Source: Rhodothermus sp. (lineage in GTDB: Bacteria; Bacteroidota; Rhodothermia; Rhodothermales; Rhodothermaceae). From it: a stretch of 57,844 nucleotides of DNA. The number at the start of each line of letters is the position of its first letter. Position 1 is the first letter of the stretch. The DNA is taken from NCBI GenBank assembly GCA_030950375.1, contig JAUZRN010000053.1:1-57844 (forward strand). Direction: 5' to 3'. Below are positions 8,772 through 18,829 of the stretch, one piece after another. Under the pieces are notes generated by a model. That model did no database searches. It was not told where the DNA came from and saw only the letters and a program-made list of their open reading frames with translations. Both the position numbers and the translations under genes were made by a program.

Positions 8772-11700
8772 TTACCACCCTGGCACGAGCTGGGCACCCA
8801 GATGCCATCCTTTGTAGGGGCGCTGGAATGGATAAACGTAGAACAATTCCAGCACCATAGCCCCCAGAATGTTGAAGCGCGTCGAGATGCCCGTGCTGAA
8901 AACCGGCACGCGGTCCCCTGTGTCGCGCTTGAACTCCAACTTGGGCAGGTCGCCTTTCGACCAGGCAACTCCTGCATCGGCGAAGAAGGATAGCTCAGTA
9001 GGCAGATAGGGGAAGTTGAACAGCCCGAAACGTTCGGTGCCGAACAGCGGAATGCGTAGCTCTGCGCTGGCTACTGCAACGTGTGTGCCCACCAGTCGTG
9101 CTACTTCAGCACAGAGGTTACTGTCGGCAGTGGAAGGGGTGCATTCGTCCGGTTCCAGCGAATAGAAGCTGTAGCCGCGCACAAATGTCAGCGTACTACC
9201 ATATCCCAGGTATTCCTGGGCGAAAGAAAGCCGGTCCGTTCTCTGGGGTTGCGCGCCATAGTTGCCCACGTGGGTCAGGCGTACGGCGAAGGTGAGCGGA
9301 CGGAAGAAGAAGTACTTTCGACCGTCAATCAGCACCTGCACAAAGCGTTCGGTGCCCACCAGCGGGGCTACCTGGAGCCGATAGCGTGTGCCACGTACCG
9401 GTGAGGTGAAGCCAAAGAATGAAAAGTCGCCCACAAAAGCCCCGGAAGCCTGGAAAAAGTAGATAGGAGCTGGTGCTGGAAGGTTCTGGGTGGCACGCCG
9501 GTAGCCGGCTCCGTAGAGATAGTAAATTTCGGCGTCGTAATCGAAGCCATAGCGCTGGAAGCCCAGTGTTAGTTCAATACGCTGGGTGGTGTTGAGGGGA
9601 TAGTATCCCAGGAGGGAGGCCTCATTGATATAGATTCGCTGCAGCAGTTGGATGTAGCAGGGTACCTGTAGTCCCGTAGCTGGGTCCTGACAGACTGGGT
9701 CCAGATAGGCATAGCCGAACAGAAGAGGAATATGGCTGGCCATCAGGCCGTAGTTCAGCCGGCCTCCCTGATTGATATAGACCACCTGACCGCCAATGTC
9801 TTTAAAGGTACCATTGGCCTGTGCCACAATGGCCAGTTGCTGATCGCCCAGCATATCGCTGAAGAAGAAAGCCACCCCACCGGCTATCAGGGTCCCGAAT
9901 GGACCGCCTACCGTGGCTCCAAACGTCGGGGGCGCGATATAGTCAAGCTGGAGGCGCCGGCGATAGGGTTGCGGTCGCAGCGCCAACTCGTCTGGTAGGC
10001 CGGTCAGCGGATCGTTCAGGTAGCTGCTGACCAGTCCCTGCGTGGGGGGTTGCAGGGGGGGCAGCACACCAGCCGAAGCGATGCCGACGTCGGTGCCAGG
10101 CTCGACCAGCTCACCCTCCAGTTCCTTGGGTTCCAGGGAGAAGACCAGATATTTGTTATCGGTAAAGACGGAAAACATCATGCGGCCGTTCTGGGCGGCC
10201 ACGCTCATGGCGGGTGAGATACTCGTGATGCCGCTGACGCCGGTTTGCAACTTCGTGAGGCGATAGACGGCGCCCGTGTTCAGGTCCATTCGGTAGATGT
10301 CTTTGAAGCCATCGTGATTGGAAATGAAATACAGGCTGCGGCCGTCGGGTGAAAACTGTGGGTTAATCTGTTGTCCGTGCCGGAAGGGGCGAAGCACCCG
10401 TACGTTGCCGGTTTCCAGGTCCAGCAGGGCTAGCCGCTCGTGTCCGTAGCGCAGGATTTCGAAGTCGGTGCCGTCCGGCCCACGATCCGACACGAAAGCA
10501 AGGGTGCGGCCGTCGGGAGACCAGGCCGGTTGTAGATCGGCATAGCGGTCATCGGTGAGCTTCCGGACTTGGTTCGTTTCCAGGTCCAGCAGATACAGAT
10601 CGCTGATGCCACCGGAAAGTCCCGAAAAGGCGATGGTTCGGCCGTCGGGGGACCAGGCCAGGTTATGAATGGCGCCAATGCCTTCGACCGCGATGCGCCG
10701 CTCCAGCTTGCCTTTGCGTAGGTTCCAGATAGCGATTTCGTTATTGCCGCGTGCGAACGTGATAAAGGCAAAGCGCTGGCCATCCGGCGACCAGGAGCCC
10801 GAGGAATTGATGAAGCGGATGGCATCGAAGTGAGGATCACTGGCGCTGCTGCTCAGGCGACGAAGCACACGGCCTGTTTCAGCATCGGCGACAAACAGGT
10901 CGATCGTAAACAGATCGCGTTCCGAGAGAAACGCTACGTAGCGTCCGTCCGGACTGAGCGCGGGGGCCAGGTTGATTTCGCCCGCGTCGATGTCGGGAGC
11001 CAGTACTTTACGGCCCGCTTTTTCAGGTGGCGTGCGGCCTTCCAGCAGGGGGAGGTAGGTGTTTTTGATAGCCTGGATCCATTCGCGCGAGAGAGAGTCG
11101 GGCGTGATCCCCAGCGTGATGGCAATCGCCGTATCGACCCCCACGATGCCTCCCAGTTTGTACAGCTCCGTAACGGCCTGGTCACCGTATTTGCCCCCAA
11201 TGTAGGCCAGGTAGGCCTGTCCGTAGCGGTAGGGGAAATAGCGCAGGTTACGAGTGAGCTGCTGAATGGTGGGGAGATCGTCCCGCAGTGCCGCATCGCG
11301 CAACCACATGGCGGTATGCGGATCGTGGCGGCCCACCGACAGGTATTCGGCCATTCCCTCCACCAGCCACAGTGGCAGCAAGGCCAGATTAAAGCGACTC
11401 AGGCTGTCGGAGCGGTTCAGGGCAATGTCGTACTGGAAAGAGTGGACCAGCTCGTGGCCAAGTACGTGGTCGTTTTCTCGATAGATGCCCGTAAAGGGCA
11501 TGATCACCCGTTCTTTGATGGCTTCGGTTACCCCGCCGGTCCCCTCGCCGATTGCGCCGCTAATGGCATTGGTCTGATGAAAATCGGCGTCGTCTGCATA
11601 AAAGAGAATGGGCTTACGCTCGCCGAACTCATGCAGAAATGTACGGCTATGGCGCTGATACCAGCGTTCGGCCATTCGGGCCGCATCCCGCACCACAATT

Positions 11701-11861
11701 TCTTCCTCCGGGTAATAATAAATCTCAAAGTGCGGCGTGCGCAGCACGTGCCAGTTAAAGGATTCGTACTGCACCTTATTGCGGCCGAAATATTGAGCCC
11801 AGGCAGAAAGACTCCAGCCCGTTAGCAGGAGTAGCAGGCCGGCGGTTCGACAGGCACGCAT
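8772..11861 (-). CDS. exported HExxH peptidase / TolB-like propeller / outer-membrane barrel fusion (1029 aa)
   Basis: A signal peptide (residues 1-22, cleavage after WA) is followed by three parts. Residues about 30-290 form a peptidase-MA-like domain with zinc motif HELVH (136-140) and a downstream acidic ligand Glu168 in LVEGMAEY. Residues about 290-600 hold at least five PD40 propeller repeats, each with SPDGR/SPDGQ followed by an aromatic strand. Residues about 650-1029 are rich in alternating aromatic strands and Gly turns and end in a terminal Trp, like a BamA/D15-type barrel. I infer an outer-membrane protein displaying a metallopeptidase and propeller; related three-part proteins are annotated in Bacteroidota only as WD40-like. 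It stands alone on its strand. Confidence 0.8.
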   Translation of the reverse strand: MRACRTAGLLLLLTGWSLSAWAQYFGRNKVQYESFNWHVLRTPHFEIYYYPEEEIVVRDAARMAERWYQRHSRTFLHEFGERKPILFYADDADFHQTNAISGAIGEGTGGVTEAIKERVIMPFTGIYRENDHVLGHELVHSFQYDIALNRSDSLSRFNLALLPLWLVEGMAEYLSVGRHDPHTAMWLRDAALRDDLPTIQQLTRNLRYFPYRYGQAYLAYIGGKYGDQAVTELYKLGGIVGVDTAIAITLGITPDSLSREWIQAIKNTYLPLLEGRTPPEKAGRKVLAPDIDAGEINLAPALSPDGRYVAFLSERDLFTIDLFVADAETGRVLRRLSSSASDPHFDAIRFINSSGSWSPDGQRFAFITFARGNNEIAIWNLRKGKLERRIAVEGIGAIHNLAWSPDGRTIAFSGLSGGISDLYLLDLETNQVRKLTDDRYADLQPAWSPDGRTLAFVSDRGPDGTDFEILRYGHERLALLDLETGNVRVLRPFRHGQQINPQFSPDGRSLYFISNHDGFKDIYRMDLNTGAVYRLTKLQTGVSGITSISPAMSVAAQNGRMMFSVFTDNKYLVFSLEPKELEGELVEPGTDVGIASAGVLPPLQPPTQGLVSSYLNDPLTGLPDELALRPQPYRRRLQLDYIAPPTFGATVGGPFGTLIAGGVAFFFSDMLGDQQLAIVAQANGTFKDIGGQVVYINQGGRLNYGLMASHIPLLFGYAYLDPVCQDPATGLQVPCYIQLLQRIYINEASLLGYYPLNTTQRIELTLGFQRYGFDYDAEIYYLYGAGYRRATQNLPAPAPIYFFQASGAFVGDFSFFGFTSPVRGTRYRLQVAPLVGTERFVQVLIDGRKYFFFRPLTFAVRLTHVGNYGAQPQRTDRLSFAQEYLGYGSTLTFVRGYSFYSLEPDECTPSTADSNLCAEVARLVGTHVAVASAELRIPLFGTERFGLFNFPYLPTELSFFADAGVAWSKGDLPKLEFKRDTGDRVPVFSTGISTRFNILGAMVLELFYVYPFQRPYKGWHLGAQLVPGW

Positions 11862-12112
11862 GATCCTTCTCTGGTCTTGGCGGGATACGAATTAAGCGGT
11901 GAAGCTCGCGCATGCTTCTTCTGTCCAAACGAAGGAGCATGCATTCGGTTCTGCAAGACTCCATTGTATTTTTACATACAACAAAAGGCACGCCATGATG
12001 GTAGTTCGGGCCGGGGTGCAGGTGCTGTCGCTTGCGTTGAACAATCTCCTGTTGCAGGGATGGAACAGGCATGGTGGGCAGACCTTGAAAGGATGAATTA
12101 ATCCCGGGCATC

Positions 12113-13960
12113 ATGGGAGACTATCGGGTTCGGGCAAAGATTTTTGTCAGCACCATCGGGTTGCTGCTGGGGTTGCTGCTGTTGCGGTTGGCCCAGATGC
12201 AGCTCTGGCAGAATGAGCTGTATGTGGGGGAGTCGCGCAGCAATGCGGTGCGCGAACAGCGTGTGATGCCAGCTCGCGGTGCGATCTATGATCGCAACGG
12301 TGTGCTACTGGTCGACAATGCCCCGGCCTATTCGCTCCTTATTACGCCTCGCTACTTTGATCCGCGCAATATCCCGTTGCTTGCCCGGTTGCTGGAAGTG
12401 CCCGACTCGGTCGTGGCCAACCGCCTGGCACAGGCGCGTGCCTGGAGCGCTTATCGACCCAGCCGGGTGTTTACCAATCTGCCGTTTGAGACTTTCAGCC
12501 GGGTTGTTGAAAACCTGTACCGTCTGCCCGGTGTCCAGTATGAAATTGACCAGCGCCGTCGCTATCACACGCCGGCACGTGCCGCGCATGCGCTGGGGTA
12601 TGTGCGGGAGATTACGCGCGCGGAGCTGGAGCAGCTTCGGGAGGCGGGCTATACCCTGGGCGATCGCATTGGTAAGGCCGGTCTGGAGAAGTTCTACGAA
12701 ACGGCGCTGCGTGGGGTGCCGGGACGCGCCTTTAAACTGGTCAACATCCATGGCCAGGAAATCAAACCTTACCGCGACGGCGCTGAAGATGTGCCTCCCC
12801 TCAGTGGTTATGATCTGCATCTTGGACTGGATTATCGCGTACAGGCGTTGGCCGAATCGCTTTTTGTAGGCAAGCGCGGGGCGGCCGTAGCTCTTGATCC
12901 GAATAATGGTGAGATTATTGCTCTGGTGAGCATGCCGGACTTCGATCCGGAGTTGCTCTCAGGCTCCATTAACCCGGAAACCTGGCGATATCTAACCACA
13001 AGTCCAGAAAAGCCTTTGTTTAACCGGGCGACAATGAGCGGAGTCCCGCCGGGTTCGACCTGGAAGCCGTTCATGGCGCTGGTCGGGTTACAGGAGGGGG
13101 TCATTACGGCACGCAGCACGATTTACTGTCCGGGCGGTTACCTGCTGGGCAACCGGCTTTTCCGTTGTCATGGAGGCGCGCACGGATCACTCGACGTGCG
13201 CGAGGCGATCCGACTTTCCTGCAACACCTTTTTCTTCACGGTCATGATGCGTCTCGACGTGAACACGCTCCATCGCTGGGCTAACCGCTTTGGATTTGGC
13301 CGCGTGATTCCTATGGATATTGCCGAACAGCATCCGGGACTGATTCCCGACTCGTCCTACTACGATCGTCGCTATCCGAATGGCTGGACAGCCGGCTACA
13401 CGATCAACCTGGGCATCGGACAGGGCGACATGACCGTTACGCCCATGCAGCTGGCGCGCTACGTGGCAGCTATCGCCAACGGTGGCACGCTATATCCCCC
13501 GCACCTGGTGCGCGAACTGGTGCATCCAGAAACCGGCGAGGTGTTAAAGCCGCAGCTTCCCCCACCCGAGCGCATCCCTATCCGGCCAGCATATTTTCAA
13601 GTAGTGCGTGAGGGGATGCGGCGGGTGATGGAAGAGGGTACAGCCCGGTGGGTGCGGATTCCGGGTATTCCCAGCGGAGGCAAAACCGGTACGGCCCAGG
13701 CGCCCGGCGGACGGAAGGATCATTCACTCTTTATCATGTTTGCCCCCTATGACACCCCCCGGATTGCCATTGCGGTGCTGGTAGAAAATGCTGGCTTCGG
13801 AGCTACGGTGGCTGCACCGATCGCCAGCCTGATGGCCGAACTGTACCTGACCGGTAAGGTGGCGACAACACCGCAGCGTCGCTACATGCTTGAGCACGTG
13901 TTGCGCCAGCGAAGTCAAGCCCTGGAGGAGGCTGCTATCACACAGGCTTCCGTGCAATAG
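12113..13960 (+). CDS. mrdA: penicillin-binding protein 2, peptidoglycan transpeptidase (615 aa)
   Basis: Class B PBP that cross-links lateral-wall peptidoglycan with RodA. One N-terminal membrane anchor (residues about 8-28), the PBP dimerisation region with RGAIYDRNG (about 55-63), then the transpeptidase domain: active-site Ser315 in PPGSTWKP, the SCN motif in RLSCNTFFF (about 370) and KTGTAQ near 525. Length fits the family. It is the first gene of a same-strand series and RodA starts four bases after its stop, the classic mrdA-rodA pair. mreBCD is not in the window. Confidence 0.95.
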   Translation: MGDYRVRAKIFVSTIGLLLGLLLLRLAQMQLWQNELYVGESRSNAVREQRVMPARGAIYDRNGVLLVDNAPAYSLLITPRYFDPRNIPLLARLLEVPDSVVANRLAQARAWSAYRPSRVFTNLPFETFSRVVENLYRLPGVQYEIDQRRRYHTPARAAHALGYVREITRAELEQLREAGYTLGDRIGKAGLEKFYETALRGVPGRAFKLVNIHGQEIKPYRDGAEDVPPLSGYDLHLGLDYRVQALAESLFVGKRGAAVALDPNNGEIIALVSMPDFDPELLSGSINPETWRYLTTSPEKPLFNRATMSGVPPGSTWKPFMALVGLQEGVITARSTIYCPGGYLLGNRLFRCHGGAHGSLDVREAIRLSCNTFFFTVMMRLDVNTLHRWANRFGFGRVIPMDIAEQHPGLIPDSSYYDRRYPNGWTAGYTINLGIGQGDMTVTPMQLARYVAAIANGGTLYPPHLVRELVHPETGEVLKPQLPPPERIPIRPAYFQVVREGMRRVMEEGTARWVRIPGIPSGGKTGTAQAPGGRKDHSLFIMFAPYDTPRIAIAVLVENAGFGATVAAPIASLMAELYLTGKVATTPQRRYMLEHVLRQRSQALEEAAITQASVQ

Positions 13961-13964
13961 CGCC

Positions 13965-15221
13965 ATGTGGCCCTTTGCCCGCAAACCGGATTTTTGGCTA
14001 ATGCTGCTCTGGGCCTTGCTGGTAGCAGCAGGATTGGTAGCGCTTTACAGTACGACGCATGGCCCGGCTGCTGCATTTCTGCCCCAGAGTGTTCGGGACA
14101 ATTTCGTACGGCAGCTGCTCTGGGCCAGCCTGTCGCTGATGACGTTAGGAGTCGTACTGCTCCTGCCTGTTCGCTTTTTTCAGAACATGGCTTATCTGAT
14201 TTACGGGATCACCGTAATGCTGCTGCTGCTTACCCTGGCGGTCGGGCGTGAAATTCATGGTGCCAAAGCCTGGCTTTACGTAGGTCCTATCGGCTTTCAG
14301 ACCTCCGAGCTGGCCAAAGTGGGCACCGTACTCGCGGTAGCACGCCTGCTTTCTGTCCGCCAGGCTCGTATCGACACGGTACGCTATGCAATGGGTGCGG
14401 TGGCACTTATTCTGGTGCCGGCCACCATTATCATCTTGCAGAACGACATGGGATCGGCGCTGGTCTTTCTGGCGCTGGTGCCAGTGATGCTCTTCTGGAG
14501 TGGGCTGCCGGTAGCGACGGTGCTATTGGTGATCTCGCCCGCTGTGGCCGGCTACCTGACGCTTGTGTACTGGCCCGCGGCCGTCGCCTTGGCTGTACTT
14601 TTCACCCTGGGCCTTTACTGGCACACCCGCGAAGCCTACATGGGAGCGCTTGCCGCGCTGTTTACCGGTGGGACAGTGGCAGCTGCACCTTTGGCGCTGA
14701 CCTATGTGCTCAAGCCCTATCAACTTGCCCGTGTGCTTTCGTTCACGAATCCCGAGGCCGAAGTCTATCGCCAGACGTACGGTTTTCATCTGGTGCAGTC
14801 GAAAGCAGCTATCGGATCGGGCGGCCTGTTTGGCAAAGGCTTTATGCAGGGCACGCAGACACAGGGGGCCTATGTGCCGGAGCAGTCTACAGACTTCATC
14901 TTTAGTGTGATCGGAGAGGAATTTGGCTTTGTAGGGGCTGCGCTGGTGCTTGTACTCTTCGGACTACTCCTGGTGCGGCTCATCCAACTGGGTACAGAAT
15001 GCCGCCATCCGTTCGGGCTTATGGTAGCGGCCGGCGTGGCCGGCGTGATCCTGACGCATGTGTTTGTAAACATTGGTATGGCTACGGGGATGCTTCCGGT
15101 GATCGGCATTCCGTTACCTTTTCTGTCTTATGGGGGCTCGTCGCTTCTGGCCAATACGCTGATGCTGGCTGTGGTGCTCAACCTGCACATGCGCCGCGAC
15201 GACTTTTCAATCTTTGTCTGA
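13965..15221 (+). CDS. rodA: rod-shape-determining SEDS glycosyltransferase (418 aa)
   Basis: Polymerises lipid II glycan strands; partner of PBP2. About ten membrane segments and the SEDS signatures: GAKAWLYVGPIGFQTSELAK near residues 94-113, LQNDMGSAL near 160, STDFIFSVIGEEFGF near 308 and the C-terminal PLPFLSYGGSSLLAN. An in-frame start exists 75 bases upstream inside mrdA, but ATG 13965 gives the usual N-terminus and a four-base intergenic gap. Confidence 0.95.
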   Translation: MWPFARKPDFWLMLLWALLVAAGLVALYSTTHGPAAAFLPQSVRDNFVRQLLWASLSLMTLGVVLLLPVRFFQNMAYLIYGITVMLLLLTLAVGREIHGAKAWLYVGPIGFQTSELAKVGTVLAVARLLSVRQARIDTVRYAMGAVALILVPATIIILQNDMGSALVFLALVPVMLFWSGLPVATVLLVISPAVAGYLTLVYWPAAVALAVLFTLGLYWHTREAYMGALAALFTGGTVAAAPLALTYVLKPYQLARVLSFTNPEAEVYRQTYGFHLVQSKAAIGSGGLFGKGFMQGTQTQGAYVPEQSTDFIFSVIGEEFGFVGAALVLVLFGLLLVRLIQLGTECRHPFGLMVAAGVAGVILTHVFVNIGMATGMLPVIGIPLPFLSYGGSSLLANTLMLAVVLNLHMRRDDFSIFV

Positions 15222-15286
15222 ACACACAGGGGCGCTTTTTTTGTAGATTCGCGCCGGGGGCTGTCGAGCAAAACCGTTTAGCGATA

Positions 15287-16981
15287 ATGAAAGCGTATAT
15301 CCAGGAGGCGCTCCGGCAGGTGCTGCACACGATCCATGGCGTGCCAGCGGATTTTCAGCCGGAGCTGGAAAAACCCAACAATCCCGCACATGGCGATCTG
15401 GCCACGAACGCAGCCATGCAACTGGCGCGCTACCTGAAACGACCGCCGCGCCAGATTGCTGAAGAAATTGCCGAACGTTTACGGGCCCTTCCGCTTGATC
15501 CACGGCGCGTGGCTTCGGTCGAAGTGGCCGGGCCCGGCTTTCTGAATTTCCGCCTGGCGCCGGATTACCTGGCACAGGCGCTGGCCGATATTCTGGCCGC
15601 CGGCGAGCGCTACGGCCGCAGCGACCTGGGACAGGGCCAGCGCGCTATGGTCGAGTACGTCAGTGCCAATCCTACCGGCCCTCTGACCGTGGGGCATGGG
15701 CGCAATGCGGTGCTGGGCGACACGATCGCAAACCTGCTCGACTGGATCGGCTATCGCGTCACGCGTGAGTATTACTACAACGATGCGGGCCGTCAGATGC
15801 GTGTGCTGGGCGCATCAGTACGGGCTCGCTATCTGGCGCTTGTCGATCCCACGCTTCCCACGAAAAAGATTCAGACAGCCGACAATACCTGGGTAGAAGT
15901 GCCCGAGCCATTTCCTGAAGACGGGTACCTGGGCGACTATATCATCGACATCGCCCGCATGCTCTATGAGCAGCACGGCGACACCCTCCGCGACGTGGAA
16001 GACCTTACGCCTTTTAAAGAGGCAGCCGAAAAAGTCATCTTCGATGACATTCGACGTACACTTGCCCGACTGGGCATCCACATGGATAGTTTCTTTAACG
16101 AGCACACGCTCTACGAAAACGGCAAGATCTGGGAAGTCGTCGAGGCACTCCGGGCAAAAGGGTACGTCTACGAAAAAGATGGCGCGGTCTGGTTCCGCAC
16201 AAGTGTGCTGGGCAAAGATCAGGACACCGTGTTGGTCAAGCGCACGGGAGAGCCTACCTATCGGCTGCCCGACATCGCCTATCATATCACGAAGTTTGAG
16301 CGGGGCTTTGAGCGTATCGTAGACATCTTCGGGGCTGACCACATCGCGACCTATCCGGATGTGCTGCGGGCGCTTGAGGTGCTTGGCTACGACGCGAACA
16401 AAGTCGATGTAGTGATCTATCAGTTTGTGACGCTGGTGCGGGGAGGGGAACCTGTCAAAATGTCCACACGCCGCGCTACATACGTAACCCTCGACGAGTT
16501 GATAGAGGAGGTAGGAGCAGATGTTACGCGCTTTTTCTTCCTGATGCGCTCGCCTAACACGCATCTGGAATTCGATCTGGATCTGGCCCGTGAAGCCAGT
16601 GAAAAAAACCCGGTTTTCTATCTGCAGTATGCGCACGCGCGTATTTGCTCAATCATGCGCAAGGCGGATGAGGTAGGACTGAAGGAAAGCCCGAATCCGG
16701 AGCTGACGTTGCTTCAGCACGAAGCGGAAACAGCGCTGATCAAGGAGCTGATGCGTTTTCCGGAAGTCATTCGGGAAGCGGCGCGGACCTATGAACCCCA
16801 CCGGGTGGCCAACTATCTGCGTGAGGTAGCAGTGGCCTTTACCAGGTTTTACGAGCACTGTCGCATCATCGGAGAGTCCGAAGCGCTGGCGCAGGCTCGG
16901 CTGGCACTGGCGCGGGCAACCCGGCTGGTGCTATCCAACGGGCTGCGCGTGCTGGGCATTTCAGCACCGGAACGCATGTAG
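15287..16981 (+). CDS. argS: arginyl-tRNA synthetase (564 aa)
   Basis: Charges tRNA-Arg. The N-terminal additional domain (PNNPAHGDLATNAAMQLAR, residues about 26-44), the class I HIGH-like motif SANPTGPLTVGHGRN (about 124-138), the KMS-like motif in EPVKMSTRRA (about 389-398) and the C-terminal DALR anticodon-binding domain are all present. Longer in-frame starts upstream would run into rodA; ATG 15287 matches the family length. The tRNA anticodon domain is intact. Confidence 0.96.
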   Translation: MKAYIQEALRQVLHTIHGVPADFQPELEKPNNPAHGDLATNAAMQLARYLKRPPRQIAEEIAERLRALPLDPRRVASVEVAGPGFLNFRLAPDYLAQALADILAAGERYGRSDLGQGQRAMVEYVSANPTGPLTVGHGRNAVLGDTIANLLDWIGYRVTREYYYNDAGRQMRVLGASVRARYLALVDPTLPTKKIQTADNTWVEVPEPFPEDGYLGDYIIDIARMLYEQHGDTLRDVEDLTPFKEAAEKVIFDDIRRTLARLGIHMDSFFNEHTLYENGKIWEVVEALRAKGYVYEKDGAVWFRTSVLGKDQDTVLVKRTGEPTYRLPDIAYHITKFERGFERIVDIFGADHIATYPDVLRALEVLGYDANKVDVVIYQFVTLVRGGEPVKMSTRRATYVTLDELIEEVGADVTRFFFLMRSPNTHLEFDLDLAREASEKNPVFYLQYAHARICSIMRKADEVGLKESPNPELTLLQHEAETALIKELMRFPEVIREAARTYEPHRVANYLREVAVAFTRFYEHCRIIGESEALAQARLALARATRLVLSNGLRVLGISAPERM

Positions 16982-16983
16982 TC

Positions 16984-17841
16984 ATGGCGACGAAATACAC
17001 GGTGGCCTTTCAGGGAGAACCAGGTGCCTTCAGCGAAGAAGCGATTCTGGCCTACTTCGGAGAAACGCAGGCCGAGCCTGTGCCGCTGCCCAGCTTTGAA
17101 CAGGTTTTTGAGGCGCTTGAGGGCGGGCAGGTGGATCGGGCAATGATTCCAATTGAAAACTCGCTATTCGGTAGCGTACACGTAAACTACGATCTGCTGC
17201 GCACGCACAGCGTGCGGATTGTGGGAGAGCTGGAACTGCGCATTCGGCATCACCTGCTGGGATTGCCCGGTAGTCGCATCGATCAGATCCGTCAGGTCTA
17301 TTCACATCCGCAGGCGCTCGGTCAGTGCCAGACCTACCTGCGCACGCATCTGCACCGGGCCGAGGCTGTTCCGGCTTACGACACGGCTGGAGCCGCACGA
17401 ATGGTAGCCGCCATGGGCGATCCGGGGATTGCTGCTATCGCCGGTATGCGTGCCGCTGTCAAGTACGGGCTTGAGGTGCTGGCTGCTGGTATCGAAAGCC
17501 ATCCGCAAAACTACACCCGCTTTCTGATCCTGGCTCGTCCCGATGTGCAACCGTCTGAAGGGCCACCGGGAACGATGAAAACTTCGATTGTGTTTGCTCT
17601 GCGCGAGAACGTTCCCGGTGCTCTTTTCAAAAGTCTGGCCGTGTTTGCACTACGCGATCTGGATCTGTACAAGATCGAAAGTCGTCCACTCGTAGGAGTG
17701 CCGGGCAGCTATCTGTTTTATCTGGATGTGGCTGGTGCCATCCACGACCAGGCCGTGCAGCGCGCGCTGGATCACCTGGCCGAGGTGGCCGCTTTTGTGC
17801 GGGTACTGGGCTCCTATCCAAAAGGGGCACGCATCGACTGA
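16984..17841 (+). CDS. pheA: prephenate dehydratase (285 aa)
   Basis: Converts prephenate to phenylpyruvate for phenylalanine synthesis. Starts with VAFQGEPGAFSEEA (residues 7-20), has the catalytic TxF-like region in YTRFLILAR (about 178-186) and a C-terminal ACT domain with the Phe-binding ESRP motif (KIESRPLVG, near 236), so it is likely feedback-inhibited by phenylalanine. There is no chorismate mutase domain: it is the monofunctional form. It begins two bases after argS. Confidence 0.95.
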   Translation: MATKYTVAFQGEPGAFSEEAILAYFGETQAEPVPLPSFEQVFEALEGGQVDRAMIPIENSLFGSVHVNYDLLRTHSVRIVGELELRIRHHLLGLPGSRIDQIRQVYSHPQALGQCQTYLRTHLHRAEAVPAYDTAGAARMVAAMGDPGIAAIAGMRAAVKYGLEVLAAGIESHPQNYTRFLILARPDVQPSEGPPGTMKTSIVFALRENVPGALFKSLAVFALRDLDLYKIESRPLVGVPGSYLFYLDVAGAIHDQAVQRALDHLAEVAAFVRVLGSYPKGARID

Positions 17842-17852
17842 ACCAGAGGGAT

Positions 17853-18734
17853 GTGGCGCTGACCTATAGCATACGGGAAGGATTGGCCGGACTACGTCGG
17901 GCCCGCTTTGCCACCGTGGCGGCAATCAGCGCCATGACGGTGGCACTTGTACTGATCGGCGTGTTTGCCGCCGTGGGATATCATGCCCATCAGGTGACCG
18001 ACTGGTTACGGCAGCGGGTAGGCGAAATTGAGATTTTTCTGGAGGACGATGTCGACGACAGTATCGCCCGGGCGCTATATGCCCGCGTGCAGGCTATCCC
18101 CGGTGTAGCAGCCGCCCGTTACATCTCGCGTGAAGAAGCCCGACAGATTTTTCTGGAGGAGTTTGGTCAGGAGGGCGAAGTGTTCTTAGACGAGCCCTTT
18201 TTGCCTGCGTCGATTCGCGTGCGTTTCGAGCCGACAATGGCCGCGCCCGACACGCTGGCCCGTCTGGTCGAATGGCTTGCCACCTGGAATCATGTCGATG
18301 AAGTCGTCTTTAATCAACCGCTGCTGATCAAAGTCCAGCAGAATCTGCGCCTGATCACTCTGGTCGGACTGGCCCTGGGGCTACTGGTAGTGCTCGCGGC
18401 TGTTTTTCTGGTGGCCAATACGATTCGCCTGACAGTCTATGCCCGGCGACTGTTGATCCGCACCATGAAGCTGGTAGGAGCCACCGACAGCTTTATTCGT
18501 CAGCCGTTCGTGATCGAAGGAATGGCCCAGGGGCTTATTGCGGGACTGCTGGCGGCCAGCATTGTCGCGCTGGGTTACCAGGTGGGAGCTGGCTATCTGC
18601 CTCAGCTTGCGGATCATCAAGACCTGTTCTTGCCGGGATTGCTGGCGGGAATTGTGCTGACCGGTATCCTGCTGGGGTGGTTCGGAGCTACCTGGGCCGC
18701 TCGCCGCTTTATCCGTCGTGTTCCATTACACTGA
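17853..18734 (+). CDS. ftsX: cell-division ABC transporter permease FtsX (293 aa)
   Basis: Inner-membrane partner of FtsE that regulates septal peptidoglycan hydrolases. One N-terminal helix (about 22-45), a large periplasmic loop with EIEIFLEDDVDD and YISREEARQIF, then three helices in the C-terminal FtsX domain containing VANTIRLTVYARR and MKLVGATDSFIRQPFVIEG. The start is GTG 17853 preceded by AGAGGG; the ATG at 17851 is out of frame. ftsE is not adjacent. Confidence 0.93.
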   Translation: MALTYSIREGLAGLRRARFATVAAISAMTVALVLIGVFAAVGYHAHQVTDWLRQRVGEIEIFLEDDVDDSIARALYARVQAIPGVAAARYISREEARQIFLEEFGQEGEVFLDEPFLPASIRVRFEPTMAAPDTLARLVEWLATWNHVDEVVFNQPLLIKVQQNLRLITLVGLALGLLVVLAAVFLVANTIRLTVYARRLLIRTMKLVGATDSFIRQPFVIEGMAQGLIAGLLAASIVALGYQVGAGYLPQLADHQDLFLPGLLAGIVLTGILLGWFGATWAARRFIRRVPLH

Positions 18735-18829
18735 AACGTTGCGCGTAGATGATCGAAGGGCTGCTCGTTGTGAGCGCGGCCCGTATGGACTATCTTGTTG
18801 AAGAATAAAAGACTATCGAGGCAGGTAAC

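Noticed and set aside
10830-11825. 331-codon plus-strand frame opposite the peptidase/propeller gene
   Set aside because: Antisense shadow in GC-rich DNA; the minus-strand gene has signal peptide, HELVH and repeats, this frame has no motif.
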